The translations under genes and the position numbers were made by a program. Under the pieces are notes generated by a model. It made no database searches. It worked only from the letters and a program-made list of their open reading frames with translations, and was not told the DNA's origin. From contig JAUWGP010000030.1 of assembly GCA_030606335.1 (NCBI GenBank), positions 1 through 33,906 of the forward strand: a DNA stretch of 33,906 nt, written 5' to 3'. This DNA comes from Caldifarciminota bacterium (GTDB taxonomy: Bacteria > Hydrothermota > UBA3073). Shown in pieces: positions 31,144 through 33,906 of the stretch; within the stretch, counting starts at the first letter, position 1; every line of letters begins with the position of its first letter.

Positions 31144-31225
31144 TAAAAAAGTAGCCTGTCTTCTTTTTCTACAAAATTATCGTTATAACTCTTTATGTTG
31201 TCAATGATTATTGAGAATAACACCA
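31144..31225. repeat. Repeat R2, copy d
   Basis: 'aaaaaagtagcctgtcttc...cgttataactctttatgttg...gagaataacacca'; directly abuts R1b. Confidence 0.7.
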
Positions 31226-31269
31226 ATTTTTTTCCATAGGTAATGCTCTGCAAATATGTTGAATGCCTG

Positions 31270-31297
31270 CCCTGTGAAGCTTGATTACTTCACCGGG
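31270..31297. repeat. Palindrome C6
   Basis: Arms CCCTGTGAAG/CTTCACCGGG with one mismatch and an 8-nt loop; left flank 'gcctg' as in C3. Family C. Confidence 0.7.
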
Positions 31298-31419
31298 GTT
31301 GATATTTCCTGACACCATTTCTTCATTTCTTCCTACTCATGTTAATTCCCTGATGTCATGATCTTCTGATGTCCTGATTTCCTGACCCCTTGACCCCATT
31401 TCCCGCTGTTTAATCGAAA

Positions 31420-32826
31420 CTATCTCACAAACACCATCTTCTTTGTTATAGAAGAACGCATTGTCTTTAACTGGTAGAAATATACGCCTGTTGGTAATCG
31501 CATCCCATTATCATCACAGCCATCCCAGACTACTGTATAGACTCCAGGCTCTTGGCTCTTTACCCTGATAAGGGTCCTCACAATCCTTCCTGATATATCA
31601 TAGATCAGGAGACTAATCCGCTCCTTTTCTGGGAGACTGTATCTTATAACAGACCTGTTATAAGAGGGATTTGGAAACAACAGAGAGATGGAATAATCCT
31701 TCAGGATTTGAGCGATATCCTCCTCTATGCCTGTCTGAGCTGTTGTTATCGCCTTAACCACATCCTTCTTCTCAGGCACAGCATTGAGCGAAGTAGCAGT
31801 CACAAGGACCTCATAACTGCCCGAGGCAGAGAGAGCAGGCGTCACTTCCACTCTTATCTCCTTTGAATCATCGGACAAGAGAGTACCAGTAAACCAACCT
31901 CCACCTGTGACATCTCCGGTTATCTCTGTTCCTCCTATAAGGTCATCGTAATATCTCACTGTCCAGTCTGAGACATCTCCAGTACCAGTTACTTTGATAT
32001 TATCTGCATTAGCCCCATCATTTTCGATCTTTATATGATAGACTGCAGGGGTTCCGGGAGCAACCTCTTGCTCCTTTGTCTGCTCAGTTCCATCATCGTT
32101 GTAAATATTGTTACCAATATAAGTTGTCTCGCTGCTGTTTTTAATCTGTCCGTCTGGTGAGAACTCTTCTCTACCATGCTTGTAGTATATCTCATAGTTC
32201 CCATCACGATAGTCCTCCCATACGACATGGATATAATCTCCAGACACCGCAACTGAGGGATACGAGGAGCCATCATCCTGATTAGTGAGTCTTGTATCAG
32301 AACCCCAGGTCCCTCCATTGTCAAGAGAACGTTTGTAGTATATCTCAAAGTTCCCATCACGATAGTCTCGCCATACGACATGGATATAATCTCCAGACAC
32401 CGCAACTGAGGAATACATGGAGGCATCACCATGATTAGTGAGTCTTGTATCAGAACCCCAGGTCACTCCATTGTCAAGAGAACACTTGTAGTATATCTCA
32501 TCGTTTCCATCACGATTATCATACCATACGACATGGATATTAGCTCCAGACACTGCAACTGAGGAACAAGAGGAGTAATCATCCTGATTAGTGAGTCTTG
32601 TATCAGAACCCCAGGTCCCTCCATTGTCAAGAGAACGTTTGTAGTATATCTCATAGTTTCCATCACGATTATCCTCCCATACAACATGGATACTATCTCC
32701 AGACACCGCAACTGAGGGATACAGGGAGTAATCATCCTGATTAGTGAGCCTTGTATCAGATCCCCAGACCTGGGCATATGCACTGGTCCAAAGAAAACAA
32801 GCAAACACAATCGTCACCAACTTCAT
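31420..32826 (-). CDS. Exported Asp-box (BNR) repeat protein with sorting domain
   Basis: A secreted or surface protein of 468 residues, probably binding or displaying rather than catalytic. After the signal peptide (1 to about 18, SAYA-Q) come four almost identical 51-residue repeats (about 20-225): 'WGSDTRLTNQDDYSLYPSVAVSGDSIHVVWEDNRDGNYEIYYKRS'. Each of the first three contains the Asp-box SLDNGGTW typical of sialidase-type propellers; four blades are fewer than a closed six-blade propeller. A beta-sandwich domain follows (about 250-365, 'PGTPAVYHIKIENDGANADNIKVTG'), then a T9SS/FlgD-like end ('LLFPNPSYNRSVIRYSL', 'YDISGRIVRTL', 'WDGCDDNGMRLPTGVYFYQL', 'KKMVFVR'). ATG 32826 is chosen for its AGGAGG and signal peptide over an in-frame start at 32895. 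Repeat R1c supplies its promoter. Confidence 0.87.
   Translation of the reverse strand: MKLVTIVFACFLWTSAYAQVWGSDTRLTNQDDYSLYPSVAVSGDSIHVVWEDNRDGNYEIYYKRSLDNGGTWGSDTRLTNQDDYSSCSSVAVSGANIHVVWYDNRDGNDEIYYKCSLDNGVTWGSDTRLTNHGDASMYSSVAVSGDYIHVVWRDYRDGNFEIYYKRSLDNGGTWGSDTRLTNQDDGSSYPSVAVSGDYIHVVWEDYRDGNYEIYYKHGREEFSPDGQIKNSSETTYIGNNIYNDDGTEQTKEQEVAPGTPAVYHIKIENDGANADNIKVTGTGDVSDWTVRYYDDLIGGTEITGDVTGGGWFTGTLLSDDSKEIRVEVTPALSASGSYEVLVTATSLNAVPEKKDVVKAITTAQTGIEEDIAQILKDYSISLLFPNPSYNRSVIRYSLPEKERISLLIYDISGRIVRTLIRVKSQEPGVYTVVWDGCDDNGMRLPTGVYFYQLKTMRSSITKKMVFVR
32170..32781. repeat. Four 153-bp tandem repeats inside the Asp-box gene
   Basis: The landmark 'attagtgag' recurs at 32281, 32434, 32587 and 32740, exactly 153 bp (51 codons) apart. 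The copies are nearly identical at DNA level, so the expansion looks recent. Confidence 0.9.
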
Positions 32827-32973
32827 TTTACCTCCTCGTATAATACTTATAGACAGTTTTATTAGATATGAGTATTGGTTAAGTAAGTCAGTCAAATATT
32901 ATGTAGATGCATCTAATTTTTAGTTTACTTTTTCAAATTTTTGTGTTATAGTTATTAATGTTGTTAAGTTACA

Positions 32974-33198
32974 ACAGAATTGGGGGTCAGGCTAAGATTT
33001 AAGAGATAATTCAAAAGGTAAATTGGGGATGGTCTTAACTATTTACCTGAGTGACTTTATTCGCTACGGAACTCTTCTACTTTCCCAATTATCCCTTCTG
33101 ATATAATTATAGCACTAAATATGAGAAAAGTCAAGAAAAAATATCAGCGGATTAAGAAGATGTTTTCAACGGATTAAGCGGATTTATCGGATTATATA
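32974..33198. repeat. Repeat R1, copy c
   Basis: Third copy of R1, very close to copy b ('tcgctacggaactcttctac' is shared exactly). It lies upstream of the Asp-box gene. Confidence 0.8.
33106..33134 (-). promoter_or_regulatory. Sigma-70 promoter within R1c, for the Asp-box gene
   Basis: TTGACT, 17-bp spacer, TATAAT on the minus strand; leader of about 270 nt. Confidence 0.8.
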
Positions 33199-33232
33199 AA
33201 AAAGGGGTCGCAGCTGTAAATGCTACGACCCC
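33198..33232 (-). terminator. Terminator of the first cold-shock gene
   Basis: Stem GGGGTCGCAGC/GCTACGACCCC (one mismatch, 7-nt loop) followed on the minus strand by six T. Confidence 0.88.
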
Positions 33233-33254
33233 TGGGTAGACTATGTCAGGACTT

Positions 33255-33458
33255 TTAAATCTTTTTTACATTGCTTGCTTTTTGTCCCTTATCATCATCC
33301 ACTATATCAAATTCTACCTCATCACCCTCGAGCAGGTTCTTAAAACCCTCACCCTGGATTTCAGTGTGGTGGACGAAGACATCACCACCACCATCTTCGC
33401 GTTCAATGAATCCATAACCCTTGGATTCATTAAACCACTTTACTTTACCTCGTACCAT
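33255..33458 (-). CDS. Cold-shock domain protein (CspA family), copy 1
   Basis: A small single-stranded nucleic-acid-binding OB-fold protein, thought to act as an RNA chaperone. The 67 residues form one complete cold-shock domain, '[19 protein letters not shown]', with RNP1 at 13-19 (KGYGFIE) and RNP2 at 27-31 (VFVHH), ending '[10 protein letters not shown]'. GGGGAG lies just before the ATG. It has its own promoter (33500-33528) with a leader of only about 35 nt, unlike the long thermosensing leader of E. coli cspA, and its own terminator. It is one of two tandem copies 358 bp apart. Confidence 0.95.
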   Translation of the reverse strand: MVRGKVKWFNESKGYGFIEREDGGGDVFVHHTEIQGEGFKNLLEGDEVEFDIVDDDKGQKASNVKKI

Positions 33459-33499
33459 GTGTTACTCCCCTTTTCTAAAAAAACAAAAAAACGTTATGG

Positions 33500-33528
33500 A
33501 TTATAACACATTTTTTACACTTTGTCAA
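33500..33528 (-). promoter_or_regulatory. Sigma-70 promoter of cold-shock gene 1
   Basis: Perfect TTGACA, 17-bp spacer, perfect TATAAT on the minus strand. Confidence 0.9.
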
Positions 33529-33558
33529 GAAAAAAATCAGCGGATTACCGGATTATAT

Positions 33559-33593
33559 AAAAAAAGGGTCGCAGCTGTGAATGCTGCGACCCT
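33559..33593 (-). terminator. Terminator of cold-shock gene 2
   Basis: Stem GGGTCGCAGC/GCTGCGACCC (perfect, 7-nt loop) followed on the minus strand by a T-run. Confidence 0.88.
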
Positions 33594-33612
33594 TAGGTAG
33601 ACTGTCAGGACT

Positions 33613-33816
33613 TTAAGATTTGTTTACATTGGTTGCTTTTGGTCCTTTATTATCATCCACCACCTCAAATGTTACTTCATCACCCTCGAGCAGGGTCTTA
33701 AATCCCTCACCCTGGATTTCACTGTAGTGGACGAAAACATCACTACCACCATCTTCGAGTTCAATAAATCCATAACCCTTGGACTCATTAAACCACTTTA
33801 CTTTACCTCGTACCAT
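33613..33816 (-). CDS. Cold-shock domain protein (CspA family), copy 2
   Basis: The 67-residue paralogue of the gene at 33255, about 85% identical: '[19 protein letters not shown]' is unchanged and RNP2 is VFVHY. Differences gather in the second half ('[26 protein letters not shown]'). Promoter, leader, gene and terminator were duplicated as one unit. The 'cagcggatt' text beyond its promoter reaches the window edge, so further copies could follow. Confidence 0.95.
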   Translation of the reverse strand: MVRGKVKWFNESKGYGFIELEDGGSDVFVHYSEIQGEGFKTLLEGDEVTFEVVDDNKGPKATNVNKS

Positions 33817-33858
33817 GTGTTACTCCCCTTTTTTTAAAAAAACAAAAAAACGTAACAG

Positions 33859-33887
33859 ATTATAACATATTTTTTACACTTTGTCAA
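33859..33887 (-). promoter_or_regulatory. Sigma-70 promoter of cold-shock gene 2
   Basis: Perfect TTGACA, 17-bp spacer, perfect TATAAT on the minus strand; differs from copy 1 only within the spacer. Confidence 0.9.
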
Positions 33888-33906
33888 GAAAAAAATCAGC
33901 GGATTG

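Larger units (their letters stand above)
30955..31419. other. Intergenic region: R1b, R2d, palindrome C6
   Basis: 465 bp without a gene. It is made of R1b with its promoter, R2d (31144-31225), palindrome C6 (31270-31297) and GGGGTCAGG-type text after the next gene's stop. Confidence 0.6.
32827..33254. other. Intergenic region: R1c, promoter, csp terminator
   Basis: 428 bp without a gene. It holds AT-rich leader (32827-32970), R1c with its promoter, and the terminator of the first cold-shock gene. Confidence 0.65.

Overview
All genes I can support in this window lie on the minus strand, so it is read from right to left. The bacterium appears to have an outer membrane: there is a TonB protein, a beta-barrel protein, lipoproteins, and four exported proteins ending in a 'Por secretion / FlgD-like' C-terminal sorting domain (T9SS type). 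Together with a bacterial V-type ATPase, this points to the FCB side of the tree or a candidate phylum near WOR-3/Stahlbacteria. That placement is inference; there is no rRNA gene here to test it.

Layout, left to right. At 0.3-5.2 kb are V-ATPase subunits A, F, C, E and K; K keeps the Na+-site residues known from Enterococcus. Subunits B, D and I are not in the window. At 5.4-7.4 kb is a translationally coupled lipoprotein and outer-membrane barrel pair. At 7.8-9.3 kb are yidD and rpmH (ATGA overlap, no rnpA between them), tRNA-Arg(ACG), a broken four-helix-bundle (23S-IVS-type) gene flanked by inverted 9-mer repeats, and tRNA-Lys(CTT). At 9.6-13.4 kb are a C25 (gingipain-type) protease and a beta-propeller protein, both with sorting domains. 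At 13.5-18.1 kb are a degenerate Mut7-C protein and a complete ABC importer of the iron/polyamine/thiamine type. At 18.6-24 kb are a GT39-like glycosyltransferase, an ArfB-like release factor, TonB, and an unusual 585-residue protein that seems to be a cytosolic domain fused to an exported one. At 24.7-31 kb is an accessory stretch: a PD-(D/E)XK-like protein, a HEPN-like protein, a 59-residue membrane peptide, a GC-richer membrane protein, a UPF0145/zinc-ribbon protein and a 5'-truncated DUF262/HNH (GmrSD-like) gene. At 31.4-33.9 kb are an exported Asp-box repeat protein and two tandem cold-shock genes.

The most striking content is between the genes. At least four families of short palindromes occur, in which the outer bases are fixed and the arms change together. 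Identical flanks hold different palindromes at different loci. One palindrome breaks a gene, and another sits inside a longer repeat. A roughly 200-bp repeat carrying a good sigma-70 promoter occurs three times, in front of three unrelated genes. REP-like hairpins (GGGACAGG...GTAGCCTGTCCC) and a 174-bp element with 22-bp terminal inverted repeats complete the set. Ten promoters with exactly 17-bp spacers precede the genes. No CRISPR array, integrase or transposase gene was seen.
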